NCBI GenBank assembly: GCA_014238855.1
Contig: JABAAH010000017.1
Coordinates: 2,331-52,780 of the forward strand
Direction of reading: 5' to 3'
DNA: 50,450 nucleotides
Source: Planctomycetota bacterium
Lineage (GTDB): Bacteria; Planctomycetota; Planctomycetia; Pirellulales; UBA1268
In this document: piece after piece, positions 11,269 through 19,995 of the stretch
Layout: the number at the start of each line of letters is the position of its first letter
How positions within the stretch are numbered: the first letter of the stretch is position 1
The notes under the pieces: generated by a model
Seen by the model: the letters and a program-made list of their open reading frames with translations, nothing else
The model's database searches: none
Told to the model about the DNA's origin: nothing
Made by a program: the position numbers and the translations under genes

Positions 11269-12356
11269 ATGCAATGCTCCTTAGCCCACCAGACAATCGA
11301 CCTCGGCGGAAACAATTACAGATCGGTTCATTGTCTCTCGATTCTCAAATTGTCCAAGCCGCACTTTCAGGCTACAGCGATCTACCCATGCGGGTGATGG
11401 CACGACGATTTGGTGCTTCTTATACGCTCTGTGAAGTTATGCTTGACCAATTCCTTACGCGTGTTGGTAATAGCCAAAGAAACCTTGCGAGGCTCGCAAT
11501 CGCCGACGAAGAGCATCCTGTTGGCGGGCAACTTATGGGCGCAAATCCTGATGATTTCGCACCAGCCTCGCGTCGACTTGTGGAAGCAGGATTCGACTGT
11601 ATTGATATCAACTTCGGGTGCCCCGTAAAAAAAGTTCTTGGACGCTGCCGCGGTGGTTACCTCCTGAGCACACCAGACACCGCGCTTGAAATAGTTTCAA
11701 GGGTCCGAGAGGCCGTTCCTGCCAAACTCCCAGTGACCCTGAAAATGCGACGAGGAATAGACGATTCACAAGACAGTGAGGACAAGTTCTTCACTATCTT
11801 TGATGGTGCTTTTTCCCGGGGTGTTTCAGCAATTACTGTTCATGGCCGAAGCGTTGTGCAGCGTTACAACGGCCCAAGTGACTGGGATTTCTTGGCAACC
11901 GTCAAGCGTCACGCAGGCAACCGCATTGTCCTTGGTTCCGGTGATCTCTTCTCGGCACAAGCATGCTTGCGGATGCTGGCCCATACCGGTGTTGATGGCG
12001 TCACGATAGCCCGCGGGGCTATCGGGAACCCTTGGATATTTAAACACACGCAGGACTTGCTTAACGGCTCTCCAGAAGAAAACATACAGCCACCACGAAT
12101 TTTCTCTCAACGAGACGTCCTTGCAGAACACTTCCGACTGGCAGTAAAGCTCAATGGCGAACAACTCGCCGGCCGCACAATGCGAAAATTTGCAATCAAG
12201 TATGCAAAGCTTCACCCAGATTCACTCGACGTACGAAATGCATTTATCGCTGCAAAAAACTCCCACGAGTGGCAGGGTGTCTTATCAAAGTACTACTGCA
12301 AGGACGGCCCTGGCAAAGATCCTTCAAATGAAATTGACGAAACAATAGAAGAATAG
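11265..12356 (+). CDS. tRNA-dihydrouridine synthase family protein
   Basis: This 363-residue protein is a flavin-dependent TIM-barrel enzyme of the Dus family, which reduces uridines in tRNA loops to dihydrouridine. The catalytic cysteine lies in INFGCPVKKV. TLKMRRG carries the conserved Lys, and TVHGRS supplies the FMN-binding His. It differs from standard Dus at two motifs. The N-terminal APMAGVTD-type segment reads QAALSGYSD, and the GAGGALL-type loop after the cysteine reads GRCRGGYLL, so it belongs to a divergent branch. The ATG at 11265 overlaps the zwf stop (ATGA), which fits translational coupling. A longer reading from a GTG at 11250 is less likely. A second dus gene lies at 18616. 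Confidence 0.88.
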   Translation: MNAMLLSPPDNRPRRKQLQIGSLSLDSQIVQAALSGYSDLPMRVMARRFGASYTLCEVMLDQFLTRVGNSQRNLARLAIADEEHPVGGQLMGANPDDFAPASRRLVEAGFDCIDINFGCPVKKVLGRCRGGYLLSTPDTALEIVSRVREAVPAKLPVTLKMRRGIDDSQDSEDKFFTIFDGAFSRGVSAITVHGRSVVQRYNGPSDWDFLATVKRHAGNRIVLGSGDLFSAQACLRMLAHTGVDGVTIARGAIGNPWIFKHTQDLLNGSPEENIQPPRIFSQRDVLAEHFRLAVKLNGEQLAGRTMRKFAIKYAKLHPDSLDVRNAFIAAKNSHEWQGVLSKYYCKDGPGKDPSNEIDETIEE

Positions 12357-12445
12357 CGAACGGATTGTTTCGCGGAACATAAGGGCTCAATAAACACAAC
12401 AGGTGGTAAAATCCAACATGTGATGATGGACTCTGTTGAAATGGA

Positions 12446-13648
12446 TCATTCACTCTGACCGATTCCTGAACGGATTTCCCGCTGGACAGTATCGTCTTGT
12501 TCATTTCCAAGTTGAGCCTGCAAAGCATCGATAATGAGGGTTGCGATCGTTGGTATTCGCTGCCGCCATTGCCCGAGTGCCCACGCTGCTGCACCACGCA
12601 GAACGGGTTCCTCGTCCTGCAAGGCCTTGCAGAGTGAGTGTAGACCAGCAGATATATCGCAGCTTGCCGAAGGATGATTTCCAAGAGCTATTGCAGCTGA
12701 GCGTAATAATCCAACCCGCTTGGCTCGAAGAATAGGAGAACCATGGAATTTTTCTCGGAACGCACTTTTATCAAGACTCAATAGCTCAACCAGTGATGGC
12801 ATCTCCTCATTTTCCATTGATTGAAGTTCTGGATCTTCGGTTCCGGGGGCATACCGGTTCCATGGGCACACCTCCTGGCATAAATCACAGCCAAATATCC
12901 AGTTACCAAAATGGGGGCGGTAAGACTCCGCGATAGGACCATGGTCCTCAATAGTCAGTGCACTAATGCAACGATTTGCATCGAGAACTCGGGGTTCCGG
13001 AAGAGCATCTGTAGGACAAATATCGAGACATGCTGTGCATGTTCCACAATGGTCAACCTTAACCGGATAATCAACAGGAAATGACACCGTCGTAAGGAGA
13101 CCTGAAAGAAAAAAATAACTTCCTGCACGTTGGTCAATCAACATGGTGTTCTTTCCGAACCAACCAAGCCCCGCACGTGCAGCAAATTCTCGTTCTGCCA
13201 ATGGTGCAGAATCAACAACACCGCGGGTTTTACAACCAGGCATCGCTTCCTCAAGCCAACCACCTAGCTGGTTGAGCCGCGATCGCAAGACATCGTGGTA
13301 GTCACGCCCAATGGCATATCGAGCAATCTGCCCACGGCCTGGATTTTCACTTGAATCAACCCTCCGTGCATCGTAGTCCGTCGCCAGCATGATAACGCTC
13401 TGCACACCGGGAAGTAAATTATCTGGACTCCTTCGAAGTGACAGATGTCGTCGCATCCAGCCCTCCATGACACCCGCAAAACCTCGGTCAAGCCATTTCG
13501 AAAAATGATGAAGCCGCGGCGGTGGTTCCGCTGTCGTGACACCGAGACGAGAAAAGCCCAGACGCAGCGACTCTTGTCGAAGCCTTTCAAGCACACGCTT
13601 CCCCTCATCAGGTCGTTCTGCAGACTGTTCCTGAAAAGCTGGGGGCAT
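12446..13648 (-). CDS. queG: Epoxyqueuosine reductase
   Basis: This 400-residue protein is QueG, the cobalamin and Fe-S enzyme that reduces epoxyqueuosine to queuosine in the wobble position of tRNAs with GUN anticodons. The catalytic Asp lies in VVDSAPLAER. Two [4Fe-4S] motifs follow: CGTCTACLDICP near residue 205 and GCDLCQEVCPWN near residue 255. The C-terminal 100 residues have a HEAT-like repeat pattern (RGAAAWALGQW) as in QueG. It is convergent with the dus gene at 11265, with 89 bases between stops. It lies near two dus genes, so three tRNA-modification genes fall within 8.5 kb. The ATG at 13648 gives the family's normal length. Confidence 0.95.
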   Translation of the reverse strand: MPPAFQEQSAERPDEGKRVLERLRQESLRLGFSRLGVTTAEPPPRLHHFSKWLDRGFAGVMEGWMRRHLSLRRSPDNLLPGVQSVIMLATDYDARRVDSSENPGRGQIARYAIGRDYHDVLRSRLNQLGGWLEEAMPGCKTRGVVDSAPLAEREFAARAGLGWFGKNTMLIDQRAGSYFFLSGLLTTVSFPVDYPVKVDHCGTCTACLDICPTDALPEPRVLDANRCISALTIEDHGPIAESYRPHFGNWIFGCDLCQEVCPWNRYAPGTEDPELQSMENEEMPSLVELLSLDKSAFREKFHGSPILRAKRVGLLRSAAIALGNHPSASCDISAGLHSLCKALQDEEPVLRGAAAWALGQWRQRIPTIATLIIDALQAQLGNEQDDTVQREIRSGIGQSE

Positions 13649-13857
13649 TACGGGCTCTGGCTGTTTTGTTGGTCTGTGCTTGTGGACACAGCGTAGTTTT
13701 TAACACACCGTTTGGCAGCTTTCCTGCAGAACTGCTATGGCTTCACGCGGCGTAGAGAGTATTGTTCCACATTAGCACTGTCGTATACACATTTCCACGT
13801 AGGTAGCTTCGAACCTTCCCCATCCGGTCGTAGCCACTCCTAGGGCTTTCAACTGCC

Positions 13858-14628
13858 ATGAAACAATATCGTAAAAAATTCGGACAGCAAAAAAACCATC
13901 TTCTCACTACCCAACTCGCTGCCCAAGCTGAGCAAGACAACCCTCCACAAGTTACAAAGAGGGTCCCTACGGTTCATCGTGCCTACGTCGCATTAGCAAC
14001 AGTAGCGTTAGCAGCGGTACTCCTTCTTTCACTCGCTGGATGCCAAACCCCGACGCAACCAACTTACAACGGGGCAATGGTCCCGCCACCACCAACCGGT
14101 GCGATCGGGCAGCCAGCTCCATATGGTCCAGTTGGTGCGCCTCAAGTCTCGTATGCTCAAACGCCAATGCCCGGCCCTGCCTCAACATGGCAAGGCGCAA
14201 CTCCACCGCCAACGGGCTATCCGCCACCTGCCGCTCCAGGACAACCGGGAACTCAGCCTCCTCCGGCAGCCGCAGGATCAACATGGAATTGGTCACAGAG
14301 TCAGCCACCCGCAGGAGCTCCACCAGCCGCCGGCCAGCCACCGATAACCCCATACAATGGCGCAACTGCACCTCCTCCCACAGCACAGCAGCCTCCTCCA
14401 ACATATAACGCCAATCCTGCCTACGGAACGCCTCCACCTGCCGGATACCAACAACCAGCTCCAGGACAACCAGCTCCAGGACAACCGCAACAGTGGACAG
14501 GACAATACCCTCAAGGTGCTCCTCAAGCACCGCAGCAGCAAACAACCAATGGCAGTTGGTGGCCCTTCTCCGACCCCAATGTAGCGCCACCTGCTCGTGC
14601 AACTCCAGCATCCGTGCCGAGATACTAA
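13858..14628 (+). CDS. Proline/glutamine-rich lipoprotein of unknown function
   Basis: This 256-residue protein starts with about 40 charged and polar residues, then a hydrophobic stretch (about residues 42-61) ending in the lipobox LSLAGC, with Cys62 as the predicted lipidation site. The remaining 190 residues are low-complexity, dominated by Pro, Gly, Gln and Ala with scattered Tyr and Trp (repeats such as PAPGQPAPGQ). It ends WWPFSDPNVAPPARATPASVPRY. No catalytic domain is visible. The long region before the signal is unusual and could mean a later start, but no in-frame ATG lies between. It is an envelope lipoprotein, perhaps spanning the periplasm or binding peptidoglycan. It sits before the SecA-like gene on the same strand with 238 bases between. 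Confidence 0.75.
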   Translation: MKQYRKKFGQQKNHLLTTQLAAQAEQDNPPQVTKRVPTVHRAYVALATVALAAVLLLSLAGCQTPTQPTYNGAMVPPPPTGAIGQPAPYGPVGAPQVSYAQTPMPGPASTWQGATPPPTGYPPPAAPGQPGTQPPPAAAGSTWNWSQSQPPAGAPPAAGQPPITPYNGATAPPPTAQQPPPTYNANPAYGTPPPAGYQQPAPGQPAPGQPQQWTGQYPQGAPQAPQQQTTNGSWWPFSDPNVAPPARATPASVPRY

Positions 14629-14866
14629 TCGCCTGAAATGCCAGGTGTGCTTCTTTTAAATGCCGTCTCGATCTTTTGTCTTCAGGGATACGTAAGGCCA
14701 CGCGTGCTCAAGCACCCTTCTTTTGCGGCCTGCATCGAGGGCAACTGCCTGAACTGTAATCCGGTATCGAAAACGTGGTCACAATCATCTCCGCTCCATT
14801 CCGACGCGATGTTAAGCTATTTGCAACTTAGGTTTTGAAACTCGAATTGAGGCGCGAAGTAGCCTG

Positions 14867-16834
14867 ATGTTCTGGAACTGGCAACCAATACTCCCGCAGC
14901 GACTCCGATCGTCCATCAATGCGACAACGTACAGCACGGTTGATCGTATCGAAAGCCTTGAAGAAAGCATGAAGGCTCTTGATGACACCCGATTACGTCG
15001 GCTTGGAAGATCCCTCTCCTACCGAGCAAGAGCGGGCGAACCAACCGATGAACTGCTGATTGAAACCTTTGCTGCGACTCGTGAAGCCGGCCGCCGCACC
15101 CTTGGCATGCGACACTATGACGTTCAACTTCTCGCTGGAATAGCATTGGTACATGGCTCCATTGTTGAAATGCAGACCGGCGAAGGAAAAACACTCGTCG
15201 CTACGCTTCCACTCATGCTGTATGCACTTTCCGGACGCGGTGCTCACCTTGCAACAGTCAATGATTACCTCGCAAAACGTGATGCTGAGTGGATGCAGCC
15301 AATTTTCAAAGCACTTGGCTTGACCGTAGGAATTGTTGAGTCTGAAATGGACTTTGACGCACGTCGAAACGCATACGCCAAAGATGTTACCTATGGCACA
15401 GCAAAAGAATTTGGTTTTGACTTCCTGAAAGACCGGCTGATGCAACGAGAGCTTAAGGAAGGCCGCATCAATCTTGGTGCCACCCTCATTGGGGAGGCCC
15501 GTTCCGGTGACTCCAAGCTTCTGCAACGGCCTTACTGGTTCGTTCTCGTGGACGAAGCGGACAACGTGTTAATTGATGAAGCAAGAACGCCGCTCATCAT
15601 TTCTTCACCTGATGGAGAAATGGGAGAGCGTGAGCAACGCAAGGCAGCCCTTTTTCATTTCACGTGCAAGTTAGCGGACACCATGATTCAAGATGTACAT
15701 TATGAGTATGACCCACAAAAAAGGTCAGCCGAACTCCTCGGCGTTGGTCGAAGTACCGTTCGGGCATCAATGCGGCCTCGATTAGTTGACTCTGTAAGCA
15801 TGCTCGAGCTCTACGACTCCGTTGAACTTGCTCTGCGCGGCAAGATTGCTTTCGTTCGCGACCGCCATTATGTGGTGCGAGATAAAAAAGATGAGCCAGG
15901 TCAAGAGATTGTAATTATTGACGAATTCACAGGACGTATCGCTGAAGGAAGATCATGGCGTGATGGACTGCATCAGGCCGTTGAAGCGAAAGAAGGTCTC
16001 GAAGTAAAAACTGGTCGTGGTGGCCACGCAGCTCGGATTACAATTCAGGATCTTTTTGCACGCTGGCCTAACCTTGCTGGCATGACAGGAACCATCGCAA
16101 CTAGCGCAGGTGAAATTGGTCGCACCTACGACGTTGGTATTGCTATCGTGCCAACCAACAGACCTGCCATACGCCAACGCCTCGAACCCCGGGTCTGCAA
16201 GAGTTACGACGAGAAGTTGCATGAAATTGTACGTGACATAAAAGATGTTCACGTGACAGGAAGGCCCATATTGATTGGCACGCGATCGATCGATAAATCT
16301 GAAGAACTTTCTAAAATCCTGACATCCGAAGGCCTAACACATACGGTGTTGAATGCGCGAAACGTTGCCTCCGAGGCCGAGATTATTGCTGCGGCAGGTG
16401 GACGCAACCAGATCACCGTCTCAACCAACATGGCTGGCCGAGGCACCGACATTAAACTGGGCGATGGTATTGAAAACCTTGGTGGCCTCCATGTCATCTG
16501 CACCGAGCTTCACGATTCTGCCCGAATTGATCGGCAACTAGTTGGGCGTTGCGGCCGTCAAGGTGATCCTGGAACATGGCGACAGTTTTTAGCCGTCGAC
16601 GATGACATACTTGTCGAAGGATATGGACCAAAACGTGCAAAGCGAATTAGCCGTCGTCTCCAACGGCAACTCAAAGGTAATCCAGAACGACTTCTTGCCT
16701 TTTTTCGGCGTGCCCAACAACGAGTCGAGGCTCGACACCGACGGCAACGCAGGGCTCTGGAGTATATGGAGAGACAAAAGGCTGAATCCCACATCCAAAT
16801 GAGCCAGGATCCTTACCTCGACGCAGCAAGCTGA
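14867..16834 (+). CDS. Short SecA-like preprotein translocase ATPase lacking the C-terminal motor-finger region
   Basis: This 655-residue protein has the SecA motor core. Walker A is MQTGEGKT (about residues 102-109), the DEAD-like segment is VDEADNVLIDEARTPLIIS near residue 228, and MTGTIATSAGE, NMAGRGTDIKLG and RCGRQGDPG (about 561-569) are motifs of the second nucleotide-binding domain. Full-length SecA is about 830-1000 residues. Here the protein stops soon after the first long helix of the scaffold (AQQRVEARHRRQRRALEY), so the helical wing, the two-helix finger that inserts into SecY, and the zinc-binding tail are missing. The DEVD box is DEAD and RSGRQGDPG is RCGRQGDPG. It is probably an accessory SecA rather than the housekeeping one. 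Its stop touches a 14-bp tandem repeat. Confidence 0.88.
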   Translation: MFWNWQPILPQRLRSSINATTYSTVDRIESLEESMKALDDTRLRRLGRSLSYRARAGEPTDELLIETFAATREAGRRTLGMRHYDVQLLAGIALVHGSIVEMQTGEGKTLVATLPLMLYALSGRGAHLATVNDYLAKRDAEWMQPIFKALGLTVGIVESEMDFDARRNAYAKDVTYGTAKEFGFDFLKDRLMQRELKEGRINLGATLIGEARSGDSKLLQRPYWFVLVDEADNVLIDEARTPLIISSPDGEMGEREQRKAALFHFTCKLADTMIQDVHYEYDPQKRSAELLGVGRSTVRASMRPRLVDSVSMLELYDSVELALRGKIAFVRDRHYVVRDKKDEPGQEIVIIDEFTGRIAEGRSWRDGLHQAVEAKEGLEVKTGRGGHAARITIQDLFARWPNLAGMTGTIATSAGEIGRTYDVGIAIVPTNRPAIRQRLEPRVCKSYDEKLHEIVRDIKDVHVTGRPILIGTRSIDKSEELSKILTSEGLTHTVLNARNVASEAEIIAAAGGRNQITVSTNMAGRGTDIKLGDGIENLGGLHVICTELHDSARIDRQLVGRCGRQGDPGTWRQFLAVDDDILVEGYGPKRAKRISRRLQRQLKGNPERLLAFFRRAQQRVEARHRRQRRALEYMERQKAESHIQMSQDPYLDAAS

Positions 16835-16889
16835 TTCTCTCGTCCAGATTCTCTCGTCCAGATTCTCTCATCCAGATTCTCTCATCCAG
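16834..16889. repeat. Four tandem copies of a 14-bp unit
   Basis: The unit ATTCTCTCGTCCAG is repeated four times without gaps, beginning on the last base of the SecA-like stop codon. Copies 1 and 2 have G at position 9; copies 3 and 4 have A. The repeat is non-coding here. The paired variants suggest duplication of a two-copy block or stepwise slippage. No function is visible. Confidence 0.95.
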
Positions 16890-17070
16890 AGGGCTCTCCT
16901 TCCCAAAGCTGCAAAACAACTTAATATGCGTCTACTTCGATTTTGTAAAAACTTTGACATCGGTACGCTTTCGATTGCCAAGGGCTGGGGTTACCGAGTT
17001 TATAAAGTCCAGTTGACGGCTGATGCTTACATTTGTGAATGTCTCGGTCCTCTACATCTAGGAATACCAC

Positions 17071-18450
17071 ATGGCTAGGATCGCAAAGAAATGGCTGACG
17101 TATCTCAAAACATTTGAGATCTGCAAAACACATCACGCGATAGAGCTATGCCTGCCCCTCATGCTCATTATGGTCATTGGTTTTTCTACACCTCATGCCT
17201 GGTCACAGGATAACGTGACTCCTCAAGAAAAAACTGACTCGAGTAGTAAAAACACGACAGCAAAGGAAAACAATGAAGTTCAATCCCCTGCCGTGATTTC
17301 AGATGAAGCACCCACCACGCTGCCCAACACAAACAGTATGCAGCTTCCTGCCGATACCGTTCAGCCAGAAAAAGAATCTGCAACGCCGACTATTACATCA
17401 CCGCCTTCGGCAGGTATGAAATCGACGTCACAACCAAGCACGCTGAACACGACTGCTGACGGCACAGTGTCAATTATCATTCAACCAGACAATACGACGC
17501 CACCACCTACTACCGCAAAAACAACAAGTACAGCACCTTTTGCTGAGCCACAAAACTCGGTAGCCTCAATACATTCAGAAACGCCTGCTGCGTTAGAAAA
17601 GACAACTGCGACAATGTTACTAGAGGGGATTCTTGAACCCTTAGAGTTGAATCAAGTACGTGATGACGACAACCCCCGCAGCTCAAATCTCTACGCAAGA
17701 CCACTACCGCTCATCGAAGCGCTCCAGCGTTCAGGAGATCGCAGCCGAAGACTCTGGATCACTCAGGCGTACTGGCAGGTTTCTCGAGGTTACGCCAGCA
17801 TCCGCTTTGCAACTGAGGCCAAAGAACGCCTTCAGTTCATTGCACCCGGCAGTGATCCCCACGACCAGATGGTACTCGATGTAGCCATCGCCGCAGCCGA
17901 GGCAGATCTGGCTGATGCCCATGCTGAATTGATTGCTGCTCAGCAACAACTCATTGATCTCGTCAGACTCCCTGTCGGTGAACCCGCTCCATGGCCAGTC
18001 GATCGTCCGCTCGCAGGAAAATACGAGACTCACTTTGCAGCAATTTTCGCGACAAGGCCGGCGACGGGGCGCATTCGAGCTATCGACCGAATGCTTCCGA
18101 GTAAGCATGATGCAGTTGAGGCGAGAGCCGGGGCAGTCGTAGCAGCAAAAGTAGCAATGGATCGTGCCGAAACAGATCATGCACGTGCGAAACGACCCAT
18201 TGAAGCAGTCGTTGCAGCTCATCGTATGCTTCGTCAGCAGCAACGGGAATTCGCCGAGTCGCTCGCAACATACAATCTCGACATTGCGGAATACGCAATG
18301 GCTGTCGCAGATGGCTCCGTTCCCGATGATCGGTATGTGTCGATGCTCATCGGAACGCCTATCCAGTGGACACCGCAGCCTATCTCAACAGTCATACCTG
18401 CAACTAATCTACAGCCTATCGAACAACCGCGAACATCTCTGCAACCATAA
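17071..18450 (+). CDS. Secreted helical protein, remotely TolC-like C-terminal domain
   Basis: This 459-residue protein has an N-terminal hydrophobic signal (about residues 24-43, ending before HAWSQ). A disordered region follows, rich in Thr, Ser, Pro and Glu (about 45-180). The C-terminal part (about 190-430) is Ala-rich and strongly helical, with heptad-like stretches such as AAEADLADAHAELIAAQQQL. The pattern resembles the helical barrel strands of TolC-like proteins, but no outer-membrane beta segments are clear, so I do not call it a channel. It ends in a Pro- and Gln-rich tail. It follows the SecA-like gene on the same strand and precedes dus. Most likely it is a periplasmic or envelope protein; its function is unknown. 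Confidence 0.6.
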   Translation: MARIAKKWLTYLKTFEICKTHHAIELCLPLMLIMVIGFSTPHAWSQDNVTPQEKTDSSSKNTTAKENNEVQSPAVISDEAPTTLPNTNSMQLPADTVQPEKESATPTITSPPSAGMKSTSQPSTLNTTADGTVSIIIQPDNTTPPPTTAKTTSTAPFAEPQNSVASIHSETPAALEKTTATMLLEGILEPLELNQVRDDDNPRSSNLYARPLPLIEALQRSGDRSRRLWITQAYWQVSRGYASIRFATEAKERLQFIAPGSDPHDQMVLDVAIAAAEADLADAHAELIAAQQQLIDLVRLPVGEPAPWPVDRPLAGKYETHFAAIFATRPATGRIRAIDRMLPSKHDAVEARAGAVVAAKVAMDRAETDHARAKRPIEAVVAAHRMLRQQQREFAESLATYNLDIAEYAMAVADGSVPDDRYVSMLIGTPIQWTPQPISTVIPATNLQPIEQPRTSLQP

Positions 18451-18615
18451 ATCGTAGAGCACATTCGATTGCTATTAAGGTACTCACCAGCTATTTTTCA
18501 ACTACTCATTTGGTACGTGAAAGAGTCTGTGCAAAACATACGAACAGCACCACGTTGTTACCAATATCTCACAGAACCGACGCCTCACAATTAATCGTGA
18601 ACCGAGCACGAGAGA

Positions 18616-19671
18616 ATGCCTACGACGCTCACTCCACAATTCTCTGACTCTCCTCAACAGAGCCCAAAACGCCTCCGAATTGGCAATGTGGATGTTGTCC
18701 CTCCGGTGTTGCAGGCCCCCATGGCTGGCTACACAAACTTCGCGTTCCGACAAGTTGTAAGAGAGTTCGGTGGCGCGGGGCTTCTTGCAACAGAAATGAT
18801 CGCTGCCCGGAGTGCTATCTGGTTGGAAACAAACCGAGATGAACACCCTGATCGCCTCTGGGGCGTGCGAAATGAACCAAGGCCACTCGCCGTTCAAATG
18901 TGGGACAATGACGCTAACAATCTGGCTGCGGTCGGAAAACGGCTCTCGCGTGACTTTGAGGTGAGTGTCATTGACCTCAACTTTGGTTGTCCGGTTCGAC
19001 AAGTCACGGAAAAAGCCCACAGCGGATCGTGGTTGCTTCGTGACCCTGACCGAGTGGGCCAGATTGTTCGTCGTGTCGTTGATGCCTGTGGTGATACTCC
19101 CGTGACAGCAAAAATTCGCCTCGGATGCTCCGACAATTGCCAGACGGCAATCGAGGTAGCTCAGCGTGTTGAAGAAGCTGGAGCCAGCTGCCTTACCGTT
19201 CATGGTCGAGTAGCGGCTCAATATTTCAAAGGTGAAGCAGACTGGGAAGCTATCCGCCAGGTCAAACAAAGTGTCTCTCGGATGCCCGTCGTTGGAAACG
19301 GTGACATCACCTCGGCTGAAGAGGCAGTCTCACGTTTACAAGACTTTGAGATTGACGGAGTGATGATCGCACGTGAGTGCCTCGCGAGACCCTGGATTTT
19401 TTCACAGGTTGCAGCACTTCTCCGCGGTGAACCCAAGCCCCCTGATCCGACACTTGAAGAACAGAAACATATTGTTTTGCATCATTACGAGCTTGTATGT
19501 GAGCGGTTTGGTGTCGAACGCGGCACTCTTCTCATGAGAAAATTCGCCTGCTCATACGTACAAGGAATTCCGGGGGCGAGAGACTTTCGCGGACATGTTT
19601 CGCGAGTCACGAATCAGCAGGAATTTCTTGATGTTGTTCGTCAGTATTTCCCAAAACCGAACGAGGACTAA
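18616..19671 (+). CDS. tRNA-dihydrouridine synthase (DusB-like)
   Basis: This 351-residue protein is a canonical FMN-dependent tRNA-dihydrouridine synthase. The start of the barrel is APMAGYTNFAFR, the standard APMAGvTd region. The catalytic cysteine is in LNFGCPVRQV. The segments AKIRLG and TVHGR carry the flavin-contacting Lys and His, and VGNGDI with ARECLARPWIF matches the phosphate-binding end of the barrel. The C-terminal 90 residues form the helical tRNA-binding domain. It is more conventional than the dus at 11265, so the two probably modify different positions. The ATG at 18616 follows GAGAGA-rich sequence. It stands alone between the secreted helical protein and nuoB. Confidence 0.92.
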   Translation: MPTTLTPQFSDSPQQSPKRLRIGNVDVVPPVLQAPMAGYTNFAFRQVVREFGGAGLLATEMIAARSAIWLETNRDEHPDRLWGVRNEPRPLAVQMWDNDANNLAAVGKRLSRDFEVSVIDLNFGCPVRQVTEKAHSGSWLLRDPDRVGQIVRRVVDACGDTPVTAKIRLGCSDNCQTAIEVAQRVEEAGASCLTVHGRVAAQYFKGEADWEAIRQVKQSVSRMPVVGNGDITSAEEAVSRLQDFEIDGVMIARECLARPWIFSQVAALLRGEPKPPDPTLEEQKHIVLHHYELVCERFGVERGTLLMRKFACSYVQGIPGARDFRGHVSRVTNQQEFLDVVRQYFPKPNED

Positions 19672-19995
19672 AAAGCCTGTTTATTGCGGTTAAAGCATCA
19701 GCAAACAAAAGAAACTGACATCCACGCAAACGATTGGTATCTGGTTAATCTGTATTATACAAACACCCATAAAAGCATGTCTTGACCAAGACAGTTGGAA
19801 ACAACCAGACGACGTGCCCACGACAAAGCGTTGTCAAATTGGCGGGTGATTGTGAATTTTCTGCAGATTTACGCCCACATTCAGTGCCAGACATGTCGAA
19901 ACACTATACTATACTTATAGTACCTACAGACAGAGATCGTTCAGACCTTCCCGCCGTACGTTACATCCTTCCTGAATCGCTTGGAGTTTATTCTT
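19672..19995. other. Upstream region of the nuoB-suf-mfn gene run
   Basis: These 324 bases precede an eight-gene run on the plus strand. The main visible element is a palindrome with overlapping -10-like hexamers at 19905-19922. GGAG stands 9 bases before the nuoB ATG. No small gene, tRNA or hairpin terminator for the preceding dus gene could be recognised. Confidence 0.5.
19905..19922 (+). promoter_or_regulatory. Palindrome overlapping a -10-like element upstream of nuoB-suf
   Basis: TACTATACTTATAGTA at 19907-19922 is a perfect 7-2-7 palindrome. Two overlapping TATACT hexamers (19905-19910 and 19910-19915) are good -10 matches, and both overlap it. No good -35 hexamer stands at the right distance, so the promoter may need an activator or the pairing is a coincidence. 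The position, about 75-90 bases before nuoB, fits an operator for an Fe-S or iron sensor such as an Rrf2-family repressor; this is inference. Confidence 0.4.

Noticed and set aside
13967-14701. A 244-codon minus-strand frame opposite the proline-rich lipoprotein.
   Set aside because: It is a by-product of the biased codon content of the proline-rich repeats; the plus-strand frame has a lipobox.
16834-16889. CRISPR-like array.
   Set aside because: The units are contiguous 14-bp copies without spacers, and no cas genes are present.
17071-18450. Calling the secreted helical protein a TolC channel.
   Set aside because: Only the Ala-rich helical pattern is similar; the beta-barrel segments and duplicated layout of TolC are not clear.
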